From NCBI GenBank assembly GCA_029565935.1, contig JAKQNF010000012.1, positions 1 to 64,000 of the forward strand: a DNA stretch of 64,000 nucleotides. The letters are read 5' to 3'. Made by a program: the position numbers and the translations under genes. Positions 44,052 to 52,852 of the stretch are shown piece by piece. The notes below the pieces were generated by a model that was not told the DNA's origin, ran no database searches, and saw only the letters and a list, made by a program, of their open reading frames with translations. The stretch comes from Bacillota bacterium. GTDB taxonomy: Bacteria; Bacillota; DTU025; MWDF01. How positions within the stretch are numbered: position 1 is the first letter of the stretch; every line of letters starts with the position of its first letter.

Positions 44052-44989
44052 ACGTCCGGTCTCCTAGCCACGAGGCTCACCCAGTCCTGGTCCTGTATTC
44101 TGTCGGCTATCTCAAAACCTGCATCCGTAAGGGCTCTCCTTACGTCCCGCTCGCCCTTCTCGACATAGCCGGCCGTGATAAAATAGCCGCCCGGGACAAG
44201 CAGGCTAAACGCCAGTGCCGTCATCCCGATCACAGGATCGGCCAGTATGTTGGCCACTATCAGGTCGAAAGGCCCTTCTATACCCTTGAGCATGTCGCCT
44301 TTGACGACCTTGACCCTGTCCTGTACGCCGTTTAGCGACACGTTGTCCTTTGCGCACTTCACCGCCGTGGAGTCGATGTCCACCGCCGTGACCTCCCCTG
44401 CGCCTAGAAGGGCCGCAGCTATGGATAGTATCCCAGTGCCGGTGCCCACGTCCAGCACGCGCTCCCCTCCCTCGATGTATCTTTCGAGCATGAAGGCGCA
44501 GTTGGCTGTAGTGGCATGCTGGCCCGTCCCGAACGCCTGGCCAGGGTCTATCTTTATGACGATGTCCTCCAAAAGGGCGTCGGGCGTCTCCCACGTGGGA
44601 GTCACGACCATCCGCGTGCCCAGCCTGAACGGCTTGAACGTCTGTTTCCAGGAGGACCATTCCTTCTCGTCGGCCATCCTTACGGAGATGCTGAGGACCT
44701 CCTGGCATCCTGGAAGGCGGTTTATCTCCTTGTCCAACCGCTTCCTTATCTCGCTGAGGATGTTCGTGAGCTCCAATTCGTCGTCGTCGACATAGAATTT
44801 CACGATCGTGGGCCCCTTCGTGGGAATCCCGGCCAGCTCCAGCTCGTCCAGCGGCACTTCCCCTCCGGGCTCTCGCGCCATGCCCGGATCCAGGATCGCC
44901 ACCCCGCCCCTTGCGTAATCCATCGCGACCGAGGCTACCTCCTCTGCCGCTTTGCAATTAACCTCTATGCTTATCTCGGCCCATCTCAT
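44048..44989 (-). CDS. prmA: Ribosomal protein L11 methyltransferase
   Basis: PrmA trimethylates ribosomal protein L11. It has 313 residues: an N-terminal recognition domain (MRWAEISIEVNCKAAEEVAS) and a Rossmann SAM domain with the marker FGTGQHATT (about 165-173), VLDVGTGTGILSIAAALLGA (about 183-202) and the catalytic-pocket motif ANILADPVI. The ATG at 44989 is 4 bases after the dnaJ stop; the frame is open upstream inside dnaJ. Confidence 0.96.
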   Translation of the reverse strand: MRWAEISIEVNCKAAEEVASVAMDYARGGVAILDPGMAREPGGEVPLDELELAGIPTKGPTIVKFYVDDDELELTNILSEIRKRLDKEINRLPGCQEVLSISVRMADEKEWSSWKQTFKPFRLGTRMVVTPTWETPDALLEDIVIKIDPGQAFGTGQHATTANCAFMLERYIEGGERVLDVGTGTGILSIAAALLGAGEVTAVDIDSTAVKCAKDNVSLNGVQDRVKVVKGDMLKGIEGPFDLIVANILADPVIGMTALAFSLLVPGGYFITAGYVEKGERDVRRALTDAGFEIADRIQDQDWVSLVARRPDV

Positions 44990-44993
44990 CGGG

Positions 44994-46133
44994 CTATCTC
45001 TTCCTCCTGCCGAGCAGCTTGTCCAGAACCCCCTGCTCATCGCTCACCGAATAGCCGCCAAGCTCGGCGATCTGCCTGTATAGCTCCTTCTCCTTGGCAG
45101 ATATCCTCTCGGGTGTCTTTATCCTTATCAGTACTTTCATGTCCCCTACCGACCCTCCCCTTACGGACGGAAGCCCCTTGCCCTTGACCGTAAGGACCTT
45201 TCCGGCCTGGGTGCCGGCCGGTACCTTTATCTCTACCTGCTCTTTTAGCGTCGGCACCGTCAGTTTCGCGCCCAAGGCGGCCTGCGGGAACGATATCTCC
45301 TGCTCCTGGGCCAGGTCGTTACCCTGCCTGGTGAACTTATCATGCGCTTTGACCCTTATATGGATCAGCGCGTCCCCGGGCCTGCCGCCCCTAGCTCCCG
45401 CATGGCCCTGGCCCGCCGCCCTTACCACCATCCCGTTATCCACCCCGGGAGGTACCTGGATTTTTATCGTGGCGCTGCGCCTTAGCCTCCCCTGGCCGTC
45501 GCAGTCAGGGCATGGCTCGGCGATGTAGCTTCCCGTGCCCGCGCATTGCCCGCAGGGCATGATGCTCTGCATCGTGCCCAGGAAGGTCTGCTGAAAGCTC
45601 CTTACCTGCCCGGTCCCGTTGCACTTCGGGCACTTCTGGGGCCTGGTTCCCGCCTTGGCGCCCGTACCTGAGCACGACGTGCAGCCCTCGACCCTATTAA
45701 GGTCGAATGACCTCTCCGTCCCATCCAGTACCTCCTCGAGCGTAAGGTCAGCCATAAGCTCGATGTCTGCCCCCTCGGAAGGACCTCTTCTCTGGTTCTG
45801 CCCGAAACTCGAGAACCCTCCGAATGCGCCGCCGAAGAACGAGTTGAATATGTCGAACGGATTGAAATCCGTAAAGTCTCCCGTACCGAAGCCGCCTCGC
45901 TCAGCGTCGTGGCCATACCTGTCATAGCGCGACCTCTTCTCCGAATCGGAAAGTATGCTGTAGGCTTCGTTTATCTCCTTGAATCTCTCCTCGGCGCCCG
46001 GGTCCCCCGGATTCGCGTCGGGATGGTGCTGCCTCGCGAGCTTCCTGTACGCCGACTTGATGTCCGCTTCCCCCGCGTTCTTGTCGACGCCTAGCACGTC
46101 GTAGTAATCCCTTTTCTCTGCCGTCTTGAACAC
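44994..46133 (-). CDS. dnaJ: Chaperone DnaJ (Hsp40)
   Basis: DnaJ delivers unfolded clients to DnaK. The 379 residues show a J domain with YRKLARQHHPDANPGD (HPD near 37-39), a Gly/Phe-rich region (FGTGDFTDFNPFDIFNSFFGG in part), and four zinc repeats CTSCSGTG, CPKCNGTG, CGQCAGTG and CPDCDGQG (about 145-215). C-terminal substrate domains follow. The start is probably GTG 46133; the ribosome binding site is weak. It directly follows hrcA, while grpE and dnaK, which usually stand between them, are missing. Confidence 0.96.
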   Translation of the reverse strand: MFKTAEKRDYYDVLGVDKNAGEADIKSAYRKLARQHHPDANPGDPGAEERFKEINEAYSILSDSEKRSRYDRYGHDAERGGFGTGDFTDFNPFDIFNSFFGGAFGGFSSFGQNQRRGPSEGADIELMADLTLEEVLDGTERSFDLNRVEGCTSCSGTGAKAGTRPQKCPKCNGTGQVRSFQQTFLGTMQSIMPCGQCAGTGSYIAEPCPDCDGQGRLRRSATIKIQVPPGVDNGMVVRAAGQGHAGARGGRPGDALIHIRVKAHDKFTRQGNDLAQEQEISFPQAALGAKLTVPTLKEQVEIKVPAGTQAGKVLTVKGKGLPSVRGGSVGDMKVLIRIKTPERISAKEKELYRQIAELGGYSVSDEQGVLDKLLGRRKR

Positions 46134-46157
46134 CGCCCGTCATATAAATGCTGTACT

Positions 46158-46175
46158 GCGCGGCCGCTGCCGCGC
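46158..46175 (-). other. GC-rich hairpin between hrcA and dnaJ
   Basis: GCGCGGC pairs with GCCGCGC around a 4-base loop, in the gap where grpE and dnaK would normally lie. No T-run follows. It could be a processing or attenuating hairpin. Confidence 0.45.
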
Positions 46176-46194
46176 CCGCCTGACCATCAGGGTC

Positions 46195-47238
46195 CTATCT
46201 TTCGAAGCTGGCCCGCTCCAACAGCTCGGAGATGCCCTCCGCCATGAAGCGAACCAAGGATATGGCCTTGGAATAGTCCATCCTCGTCGGCCCGACCACC
46301 CCGATCGTGCCCATGACCTTGCCGGCATGCCCGTAGCTAGCGGAGATTATCGAGCAGTCCCTCAGCTCCTCGAGGGTGTTCTCGGAACCTATGCGCACCG
46401 TTATGCCGGTCCTGTAGCCCGACATGAGATTCAGCAGATGTGACTGCGATTCCAGCAGCCTGAGCACGGGCCTGGCCCTTTCGATCTGCTTGAACTCGGG
46501 CTGCTCGAGGAAGTTCGCTATCCCGTCGGTATGCACGCTCTCCTCCGATGGACATATCCCGGAGCTGGTGAGTATCTCCAGTGCCTGGCTGGCAAGCTCC
46601 GAGTAGGCCGAAAGCTCGGCTTTTACAGCCCTTATCAGCTGCCTTGTCAGGTCTGCGAAGGAAAGGCCCCTTAGGTGCCTGTTGAGTATCGCGGACACGA
46701 CGTCGAGGTCGTTCTGGCTCAACGAGTTCCTGAGCCTTATGAGCCGGTGCTCCAGCGCTCCCGTGGAGGTTATGACTATCATCATGATGTCGTCGTTGCT
46801 GATGGCGGCCATCTGTATGTGCTTGATGGAGCCGCATTGCACCCCGGGGGATATCACCACCGCGGCGCAGTTGGCCAGCTCAGCCAATATTTTCGCCGCG
46901 GCCCTGGAAAGTGCCTGGATCTCTCCGCGGCGCTTCGAGTACTCCTGCAGGACCTTGCCCATCTCCTCCTGGGTCAGGGGCTTGTCCCTCATGAGCGTGT
47001 CGACGTAGAACCTGTAGCCCTTCTCCGACGGGACCCTGCCTGCGGAAGTGTGGGGCTGCTCGAGGTATCCTTCGTATTCGAGGTCGGCCATCTCGTTCCT
47101 TATTGTGGCCGGCGAGAGCTCGGTGAGGTATTTTCTGGAAATGGTGCGCGAGCCGACCGGCTCCGCCGTTGACACGTAGTCTTCGGTCACAGCCTGCAGG
47201 ATCTCCTTCTTCCTCGTGTTCATCCTGTTGTCCGCCAC
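46195..47238 (-). CDS. hrcA: Heat-inducible transcription repressor HrcA
   Basis: HrcA represses class I heat-shock genes by binding CIRCE. It has 347 residues. An N-terminal winged helix (MNTRKKEILQAVTEDYVSTA, then the conserved PVGSRTISRKYLTELSPATI in part) precedes a GAF-like domain and an inserted dimerisation region. The marker segment LEYEGYLEQPHTSAGRVPSE (about 54-73) is characteristic. The GTG at 47238 has AAGGAG upstream. It represses itself through the CIRCE site just upstream; dnaJ follows in the same transcript. Confidence 0.96.
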   Translation of the reverse strand: MADNRMNTRKKEILQAVTEDYVSTAEPVGSRTISRKYLTELSPATIRNEMADLEYEGYLEQPHTSAGRVPSEKGYRFYVDTLMRDKPLTQEEMGKVLQEYSKRRGEIQALSRAAAKILAELANCAAVVISPGVQCGSIKHIQMAAISNDDIMMIVITSTGALEHRLIRLRNSLSQNDLDVVSAILNRHLRGLSFADLTRQLIRAVKAELSAYSELASQALEILTSSGICPSEESVHTDGIANFLEQPEFKQIERARPVLRLLESQSHLLNLMSGYRTGITVRIGSENTLEELRDCSIISASYGHAGKVMGTIGVVGPTRMDYSKAISLVRFMAEGISELLERASFER

Positions 47239-47257
47239 GGTCGCGCTCCTTCCTTTT

Positions 47258-47284
47258 TTGGCACTCTAGACCATAGAGTGCTAA
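47258..47284 (-). promoter_or_regulatory. CIRCE operator (HrcA binding site)
   Basis: Minus-strand TTAGCACTC, 9 bases, GAGTGCCAA differs from the consensus TTAGCACTC-N9-GAGTGCTAA in one base. It lies 19 bases before the hrcA start, where HrcA would block transcription. Confidence 0.93.
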
Positions 47285-47288
47285 AAAT

Positions 47289-47318
47289 AAACTACAACAA
47301 GGGCACCGGAGGTGTCAA
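47289..47318 (-). promoter_or_regulatory. Promoter of hrcA-dnaJ
   Basis: A perfect TTGACA (47313-47318) and TAGTTT (47289-47294) on the minus strand, 18 bases apart, immediately upstream of CIRCE. Confidence 0.55.
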
Positions 47319-47330
47319 GGATTCGCGCCG

Positions 47331-48497
47331 TTATACGAGCTTAGTGAACAGGGCATTGGACAGCATCATGCCTTTTGCCGTGAGCTTGTACTTTCTTCCA
47401 GGGATGGATTCCACAAGGCCGACAGACGCCCCCCATGACAGGGCGTCGAGCTTGTCCTGTTCGAATTGCTCTCCATAAGCTTGCTCTATCTCATCGAGCG
47501 ACGCTCCGTACGACGTCCTGAGTGAGAGTATCAGAGCATCGGACATCGCCGTCTTCGCACACAGCCTCTCATTGCCTTCCATGGCTGGAAGGCCCCTTGC
47601 GATGAGGTCCGAGTACCTGTCTGGGTCAGTCGTGTTCCAGGATCTGATCGACGAGGCCGGGTCGTATGAATGCGCGGCGGTGCCTATCCCTATGTAGGGC
47701 ATGTCGGACCAATAGCCCAGATTGTGAAGGCATTCGTGGCCTTTACGGGCATAGTTGGATATCTCGTATCGGAGAAGTCCCATCCCTTCCAGAGCGCGCT
47801 GAGCCTCCTCCATGAGGTCTGCGCACAGCTCCTCGTCGGGGAGCTGTACCTTCCCGTCCTGTACGCTCTTCATAAGCGGAGTACCCTCCTCCAGCGTCAG
47901 AGCGTAGCACGACACATGGTCCGGCTCCAGGCTCGACACCTCGTCCAGCGTCCTGGCGAGGCTTACGACGTCCTGGCCGGGCAGCCCCGTCATCAGATCC
48001 ATCGAGACGGACCTCGCCCCCGCGGACCTGGCCGCCCTTATGGCGGCCTTCGCCTCGGCGGCTGTATGTATCCTCCCGATCGCTTCCAGCTCCGGGTCGA
48101 CCAGGGTCTGCACGCCTATGGAAAAGCGCGTCACGCCCGAATCTACGAGCATGGACGCGCCGTATGCGTCAAATGTCCCTGGATTGGCCTCTACGCTGGC
48201 CTCGACCGGTTCGGACCACCCCTTTTCGCGCATAATCGACACCGAGCCCAGGACCAATCTTGACAGGACCTCACTTCCCAGCGTTGTAGGGGTGCCACCT
48301 CCTATGAACAGGGTCCAGCCGCTGTGGCAGGCATCCTTCATGGATGCTTTGGTCCCCAGCTCCTTTAGCGCCGCGTCCACGTAGCGCTCGGCCCTGTGCG
48401 GATCCACTGCCCCGGGGTAGGACACGAAGGCGCAGTACGAGCATTTGCTCAGGCAGAACGGGACGTGTACGTAGATCCCGAGCCGCCTGGGCTTCAT
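47331..48497 (-). CDS. hemW: Radical SAM protein HemW (heme chaperone, HemN-like)
   Basis: HemW binds heme and a 4Fe-4S cluster and resembles coproporphyrinogen III dehydrogenase but does not make protoporphyrinogen. It has 388 residues; the radical SAM motif is [15 protein letters not shown] (about 12-26), followed by [10 protein letters not shown] (about 68-77) and a HemW-type C-terminal domain. The HemN-specific extra N-terminal Cys is absent. It overlaps lepA by 4 bases, as in Bacillus. Confidence 0.94.
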   Translation of the reverse strand: MKPRRLGIYVHVPFCLSKCSYCAFVSYPGAVDPHRAERYVDAALKELGTKASMKDACHSGWTLFIGGGTPTTLGSEVLSRLVLGSVSIMREKGWSEPVEASVEANPGTFDAYGASMLVDSGVTRFSIGVQTLVDPELEAIGRIHTAAEAKAAIRAARSAGARSVSMDLMTGLPGQDVVSLARTLDEVSSLEPDHVSCYALTLEEGTPLMKSVQDGKVQLPDEELCADLMEEAQRALEGMGLLRYEISNYARKGHECLHNLGYWSDMPYIGIGTAAHSYDPASSIRSWNTTDPDRYSDLIARGLPAMEGNERLCAKTAMSDALILSLRTSYGASLDEIEQAYGEQFEQDKLDALSWGASVGLVESIPGRKYKLTAKGMMLSNALFTKLV

Positions 48498-50305
48498 TCC
48501 TCTTCCTCCTCGGTGGACAGGACCGCCATGAAGGCCTCCTGCGGTATCTCTACGCTCCCTACCTGCTTGAGCCTCTTCTTGCCTTCCTTCTGCTTCTCCA
48601 GGAGCTTCCTCTTACGACTTATGTCCCCGCCGTAGCATTTGGCTAGCACGTCCTTGCGCATAGCCTTCACCGTCTCGCGGGCGATTATCTTCGCCCCCAC
48701 GGCGGCTTGGATGGGAACGTCGAACATCTGCCTTGGTATTATCTTCCTCAGCTTCTGCACTAGGAGCCTTCCGCGGAACTGCGCGGATTCGCTGTGCACT
48801 ATGGAAGACAGGGCGTCAAGTGGCCTATCGTTCACCAATACATCGAGCTTTACCAGCCTTGCGGGCCTGTATTCCTTCAGCTCGTAGTCCATGGAGGCAT
48901 AACCTCTAGTCTTGCTCTTCAGCTTATCGAAGAAATCGTATAGTATCTCCGCCAGGGGTATCTCGAACTGCATGCTGACCCTCTGGGGGGAAAGGAAGTT
49001 CATGTCCTTGTACGTGCCGCGGCGGTCTATCGCCAGCGTCATCACTGCCCCTATGTATTCAGAGGGGGTAAGGACGCTCAGCCTTACTATCGGCTCTTCG
49101 ATCTCCTCTATCTCGGACACGTCCGGCAGTTCGGCCGGGTTGTCGACCTCCTGGACTGTACCGTCGGTCTTCTTGACGTTGTATATGACGGAAGGAGCTG
49201 TCGTTATGATCTCCATCCCGTACTCCCGCTCGAGCCTTGCCTGGACTATCTCCATGTGCAGAAGGCCCAGGAAGCCGCACCTGAATCCGAAGCCCAGGGC
49301 GGCGGAGCTTTCCGGTTCGAACACCAGGGCCGAGTCATTGAGCTTCAGTTTCTCGAGCGCTTCCCTCAAGAGGGGGTAATCGTTGTTCTCGACCGGGTAG
49401 AGGCCCGTATAGACCATCGGATGGACCTGCCTGTAACCGGGAAGCGGCTCCGATGCGGGATCCTTGGCGAGGGTCACCGTGTCGCCCACCCTTGCGTCGG
49501 ACATGTTCTTGATCTGTGCCGCTATGTAGCCGACCTCTCCTGCCGATAGGCTGCCCGTGGGTTTCATATCCGGGGTGAACACCCCGGTCTCTATGATGTC
49601 GAATTCCATGCCGTTGCTCATGATCCTGATGCGATCCCCGGTGCTGAAGGAGCCTTCCATCACCCTAATGTAGATCATCACGCCCTTGTAAGGGTCGAAA
49701 TGGGAATCGAATATGAGGGCCTTCAACGGGGCCGACGAGTCGCCGCTTGGGGCCGGTACTTTATCGATTATGGCCTTCAGCACGGCTTCGACGTTCTTTC
49801 CGGTCTTGGCGCTTATCCTTATGATCTCGGAATCGTCCATGCCGATGAGCTCGCAGATCTCCTTGGCCACCTTGTCCGGGTCCGCGTTGGGAAGGTCGAT
49901 CTTATTGACCACGGGTACGATCTCCAGGTCGTGATCGAGCGCAAGGTACAGGTTGGCCAACGTCTGGGCCTCTATACCTTGGGTGGCGTCCACTACGAGC
50001 AGCGCCCCCTCGCACGCGGCGAGGCTCCTTGAGACCTCATAATTGAAGTCCACATGCCCGGGGGTGTCTATGAGGTTCATTTCGTAGCTGCCCTTGTCCT
50101 CGAAGATGGAGCACTCTATCCTGACCGGCTTGAGTTTGATCGTGATCCCCCTCTCACGCTCCAGCTCCATCTTGTCCAGGACCTGTTCGGTCATCTGCCT
50201 TTTACTCATGGCGCCGGTGATCTCCAGTATCCTGTCCGCGAGGGTGCTCTTCCCGTGGTCGATGTGGGCTATTATGCAGAAGTTCCTGATGCGGGATATC
50301 TCCAT
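48494..50305 (-). CDS. lepA: Elongation factor 4 (LepA)
   Basis: LepA is a ribosome-bound GTPase that assists initiation or back-translocation under stress. The GTPase motifs are AHIDHGKST (about 13-21), [14 protein letters not shown] (about 80-93) and NKIDLP (about 134-139). The LepA-specific C-terminal domain ends with [20 protein letters not shown]. The 603 residues are typical. It has its own promoter, divergent from rpsT. Confidence 0.97.
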   Translation of the reverse strand: MEISRIRNFCIIAHIDHGKSTLADRILEITGAMSKRQMTEQVLDKMELERERGITIKLKPVRIECSIFEDKGSYEMNLIDTPGHVDFNYEVSRSLAACEGALLVVDATQGIEAQTLANLYLALDHDLEIVPVVNKIDLPNADPDKVAKEICELIGMDDSEIIRISAKTGKNVEAVLKAIIDKVPAPSGDSSAPLKALIFDSHFDPYKGVMIYIRVMEGSFSTGDRIRIMSNGMEFDIIETGVFTPDMKPTGSLSAGEVGYIAAQIKNMSDARVGDTVTLAKDPASEPLPGYRQVHPMVYTGLYPVENNDYPLLREALEKLKLNDSALVFEPESSAALGFGFRCGFLGLLHMEIVQARLEREYGMEIITTAPSVIYNVKKTDGTVQEVDNPAELPDVSEIEEIEEPIVRLSVLTPSEYIGAVMTLAIDRRGTYKDMNFLSPQRVSMQFEIPLAEILYDFFDKLKSKTRGYASMDYELKEYRPARLVKLDVLVNDRPLDALSSIVHSESAQFRGRLLVQKLRKIIPRQMFDVPIQAAVGAKIIARETVKAMRKDVLAKCYGGDISRKRKLLEKQKEGKKRLKQVGSVEIPQEAFMAVLSTEEEEE

Positions 50306-50345
50306 ATATGTGCTTCACCTTTCTTGACTTATGGACTACCATAAT

Positions 50346-50374
50346 ATTATCCTTATTGAAGGCCGCTCATGCAA
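50346..50374 (-). promoter_or_regulatory. Promoter of lepA-hemW
   Basis: TTGCAT (50369-50374) and GATAAT (50346-50351) on the minus strand with a 17-base spacer. Confidence 0.65.
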
Positions 50375-50391
50375 GTCGGAGGAGAATTATA

Positions 50392-50421
50392 TTGACTTGT
50401 AGGAGCATCTGTAAATATAAT
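50392..50421 (+). promoter_or_regulatory. Promoter of rpsT
   Basis: TTGACT (50392-50397) and a perfect TATAAT (50416-50421) with an 18-base spacer on the plus strand; about 50 bases of leader follow. Confidence 0.8.
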
Positions 50422-50480
50422 TGTAATGTTAATCTGCAAGGACATGCCATGATGTATCCTTCGAGGGAGGTGAACCGATA

Positions 50481-50753
50481 GTGCCCCGTAATCTTTCAGG
50501 TGAGAAGCGCAACCGCACCAGCCAAATCCGCGCAATGAGGAACGCTTCCATCAAGTCCTCCGTGAAGACCGCCGCCCGCAGGGTGAACGAGGCTATTGCA
50601 CTAAACGACGCAGAGGTATCGTCAGAGAAGCTCAGCGCCGCTTATAGCGTGATAGACCGCGCGGTCAAGAAGGGCGTCATCCATGCCAATCAGGGAGCTC
50701 GCCGCAAGGCAAGGCTTGCAGCCAAAGTGAACGAAGCTTCCAAGGCGGAATAA
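50481..50753 (+). CDS. rpsT: 30S ribosomal protein S20
   Basis: S20 binds 16S rRNA early in 30S assembly. The 90-residue basic protein begins PRNLSGEKRNRTSQIRAMRN, has the usual helical pattern KSSVKTAARRVNEAI and ends KGVIHANQGARRKARLAAKV before the tail. The GTG at 50481 has GGGAGGTG 7 bases upstream. It is the only plus-strand gene in the right-hand 57 kb, placed between holA and lepA facing away from both, as in Firmicutes. Confidence 0.97.
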   Translation: MPRNLSGEKRNRTSQIRAMRNASIKSSVKTAARRVNEAIALNDAEVSSEKLSAAYSVIDRAVKKGVIHANQGARRKARLAAKVNEASKAE

Positions 50754-50775
50754 GGCTTGATGCTTTAGTAGAAAG

Positions 50776-50801
50776 ACACCCGGGCGATGGCCCGGGTGTT
50801 T
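50776..50801. terminator. Terminator between rpsT and holA
   Basis: ACACCCGGGC pairs with GCCCGGGTGT around a 4-base loop. TTT follows on the plus strand and TCTTTC on the minus strand, so it may stop both converging transcripts. Confidence 0.75.
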
Positions 50802-50839
50802 CATTGTGCATGCCACCGAAAGTCCTCACAAAGGTCCGC

Positions 50840-51889
50840 TCAGTCCTTGGCCAGCGAACACAAGTCCAGCACGGCTGAATCGAAGGCCTGGTCCTCGCCT
50901 ATCGACGTGTCCGAAAGGCCGGTGCCGCCTTTCATCTGCCTGTCGGCCTCGCCGAGCCTCACCAGCATCCTGGCTGCCCTGCCGGGCCCAAGCTTACGTG
51001 CCGAGTTCACGGTCCTCTCAAGTATGAAATCAGGGGTCCTGAGCTGTCTTTCCGACTTGATCTCCTTCACGGTCTCGAAAGTCTTCTTGCCTTCCGACAG
51101 CTTCTCTTGTATGGAAAGCATCAATCTCAGCTCGGACGCGACCGAAGCCAGCATGAGCTGGTTGGGTATCCTCGGTTCCGTGCTATCCCTGAACTGCCTA
51201 ACAAGGTGCATCGCATGGGACGAGTTCCCCGCGACGATCGCCGAGTTCAAGTCCGATATATTCTCGTGCTGGGCTTCGCCCACGGCCTTCCTTACGTCCT
51301 CACCTGTGGCCCTCTTCACGCCAGGACCAAGGTAGGTAACGAGCTTGTCGATTTCCGAGGCAACCAACGAAAGGTCTGTGCCGAGCCTCTGCAACAGCGC
51401 ATCCATGGCGTCCTGGGCTAGTTCGAGCCCTATTTCCTTGGCATAGGACCTGACGAACTCCCTCGCTTCCCTCTCGTATGCCTTCTTGCATTCGACCAGG
51501 CACACCCACGGCGCTTTCTTCGGCATCTTCACGCCAGCCGGGGGGAACTTCCTTTCCGCCCAGCTTACAGATACGTACGTACCTTCGGGCAGCGGGCATT
51601 CGTCCCCTATTACCAATGACTCGATGAGCTTCTTCGCATCGGCCTGTTTGAGCTCCTCGGCGTTTCTTATGACCACGTGCCGTACGCTATGGAACAACGA
51701 ACCGGTCATGGCCTCTGCTAATGCGCTCACGACGCCTGCGTCCGGGGCGTTGATCGAGATCGTCTCGGAAACCTCCGAAGACATGAGGTCTGATGAGATC
51801 CTGTCGATCTCGGCGTCTCGGCGGTAGTCCTCTTCGCCGAATATGAAGCGCACCCTATGGGAGGGCGCCTTTTTCATGTCCTTCGCCAT
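50840..51889 (-). CDS. holA: DNA polymerase III delta subunit
   Basis: HolA is the clamp-loader wrench that opens the beta clamp. The 349 residues fit the family: an N-terminal domain starting VRFIFGEEDYRRDAEIDRI, a beta-clamp contact region near 70, a small lid domain with LGTDLSLVASEIDKLVTYLG (about 185-204) and a C-terminal collar domain with LLRQ-like helices (ASELRLMLSIQEKL). The frame stays open far upstream, but ATG 51889 is the start; it overlaps the permease stop in TGATG. Expression is therefore tied to the transport operon. Confidence 0.93.
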   Translation of the reverse strand: MAKDMKKAPSHRVRFIFGEEDYRRDAEIDRISSDLMSSEVSETISINAPDAGVVSALAEAMTGSLFHSVRHVVIRNAEELKQADAKKLIESLVIGDECPLPEGTYVSVSWAERKFPPAGVKMPKKAPWVCLVECKKAYEREAREFVRSYAKEIGLELAQDAMDALLQRLGTDLSLVASEIDKLVTYLGPGVKRATGEDVRKAVGEAQHENISDLNSAIVAGNSSHAMHLVRQFRDSTEPRIPNQLMLASVASELRLMLSIQEKLSEGKKTFETVKEIKSERQLRTPDFILERTVNSARKLGPGRAARMLVRLGEADRQMKGGTGLSDTSIGEDQAFDSAVLDLCSLAKD

Positions 51890-52848
51890 CAGCTCTTCAG
51901 CCCGGTCCGGGCTATGCCCTGGATGAACTGCTTCTGGGCGACGAAGAAAAGCACCACCAGCGGAGCTATTGCGGTGGTGGACGCGGCCATCAGGAGGTTG
52001 GGTTTCGTGCCGAACTCCTGGTTGAATGACGAAAGGCCCACCTGTATGGTCCTTAGCCTTGGGGAGTTCGTGACGATGAGAGGCCAGAGGAAAGTATTCC
52101 AGCCGCTTATGAAAGAGAACAGGCCGGTCGTCACAAGGACGGGCACGGCGAGAGGAAGCATGACCCTCCAGAGGTATTCGAACCTGGTACAACCGTCTAT
52201 CTGTGCAGCATCCCAGAGCTCGGCGGGTATCGTCATGAAGAACTGCCTCATCATGAATATGCTGAAGACCGACGCTATCCAAGGGATGATCAGCGCCTTG
52301 TACGTGTCTATCCAGCCGAGCTTGGCCACGATCACGTAGTTGGGGACCAAGGTCACCTGGCTCGGTATCATCATCGTCCCAAGGAAGATGACGAACACTA
52401 TCTCCTTGCCCTTGAACTTCATCGTGGCGAAAGCGTAAGCCGCGAGCGCCGATGTTGCGAGCTGCAGCACGGTCGTGGTCACGGCGATTATGAGGCTGTT
52501 CATGTAATACCACGGGAAGTTCCTGTCTTCTTTCCATGCGTCAGAAAAGTTAACCCAAAGGGTCGAGAAGAGCTTCTTAAGCTCACCCGTCACAGGCAAT
52601 CCCAGGCTGGCGTTCTGCCTGTCCGCCTTCCACGCGTCGATGTACTCGGTGAGCTTCCAGTTCCTAGGAACCCATACCAGTTCCGCCGTGAAAGTCTCAT
52701 CGGCCGTCTTGGTCGCCGTTGTCACCATGTAATAGAAGGGGAGCAGCATTATGATCGCGCCTGCCACCAGCAGGGTGTAGACTACTGCCTTGTTCATGAT
52801 AGATGCCGGGCTCGGGCGGTTCTTCTTCATAGCGGTCATGTCGCTCAC
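51889..52848 (-). CDS. Carbohydrate ABC transporter permease (MalG/UgpE type)
   Basis: This 319-residue inner-membrane protein has six predicted helices. The ATPase-contact EAA-type loop is WDAAQIDGCTRFEYLWRVML (about 222-241), followed by PLAVPVLVTTGLFSFI. It belongs to the CUT1 family of sugar and glycerol-phosphate importers. Its partner permease lies 4 bases upstream and a binding protein two genes further. No ATPase gene is present, so a shared MsmX-like ATPase encoded elsewhere must energise it. GAGGAGG precedes the start. Confidence 0.93.
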   Translation of the reverse strand: MSDMTAMKKNRPSPASIMNKAVVYTLLVAGAIIMLLPFYYMVTTATKTADETFTAELVWVPRNWKLTEYIDAWKADRQNASLGLPVTGELKKLFSTLWVNFSDAWKEDRNFPWYYMNSLIIAVTTTVLQLATSALAAYAFATMKFKGKEIVFVIFLGTMMIPSQVTLVPNYVIVAKLGWIDTYKALIIPWIASVFSIFMMRQFFMTIPAELWDAAQIDGCTRFEYLWRVMLPLAVPVLVTTGLFSFISGWNTFLWPLIVTNSPRLRTIQVGLSSFNQEFGTKPNLLMAASTTAIAPLVVLFFVAQKQFIQGIARTGLKS

Positions 52849-52852
52849 CTCC

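Noticed and set aside
51890-52537. N-terminal extension of holA inside the permease gene
   Set aside because: The residues are the antisense-free second frame of the permease; the family N-terminus begins at the ATG at 51889.
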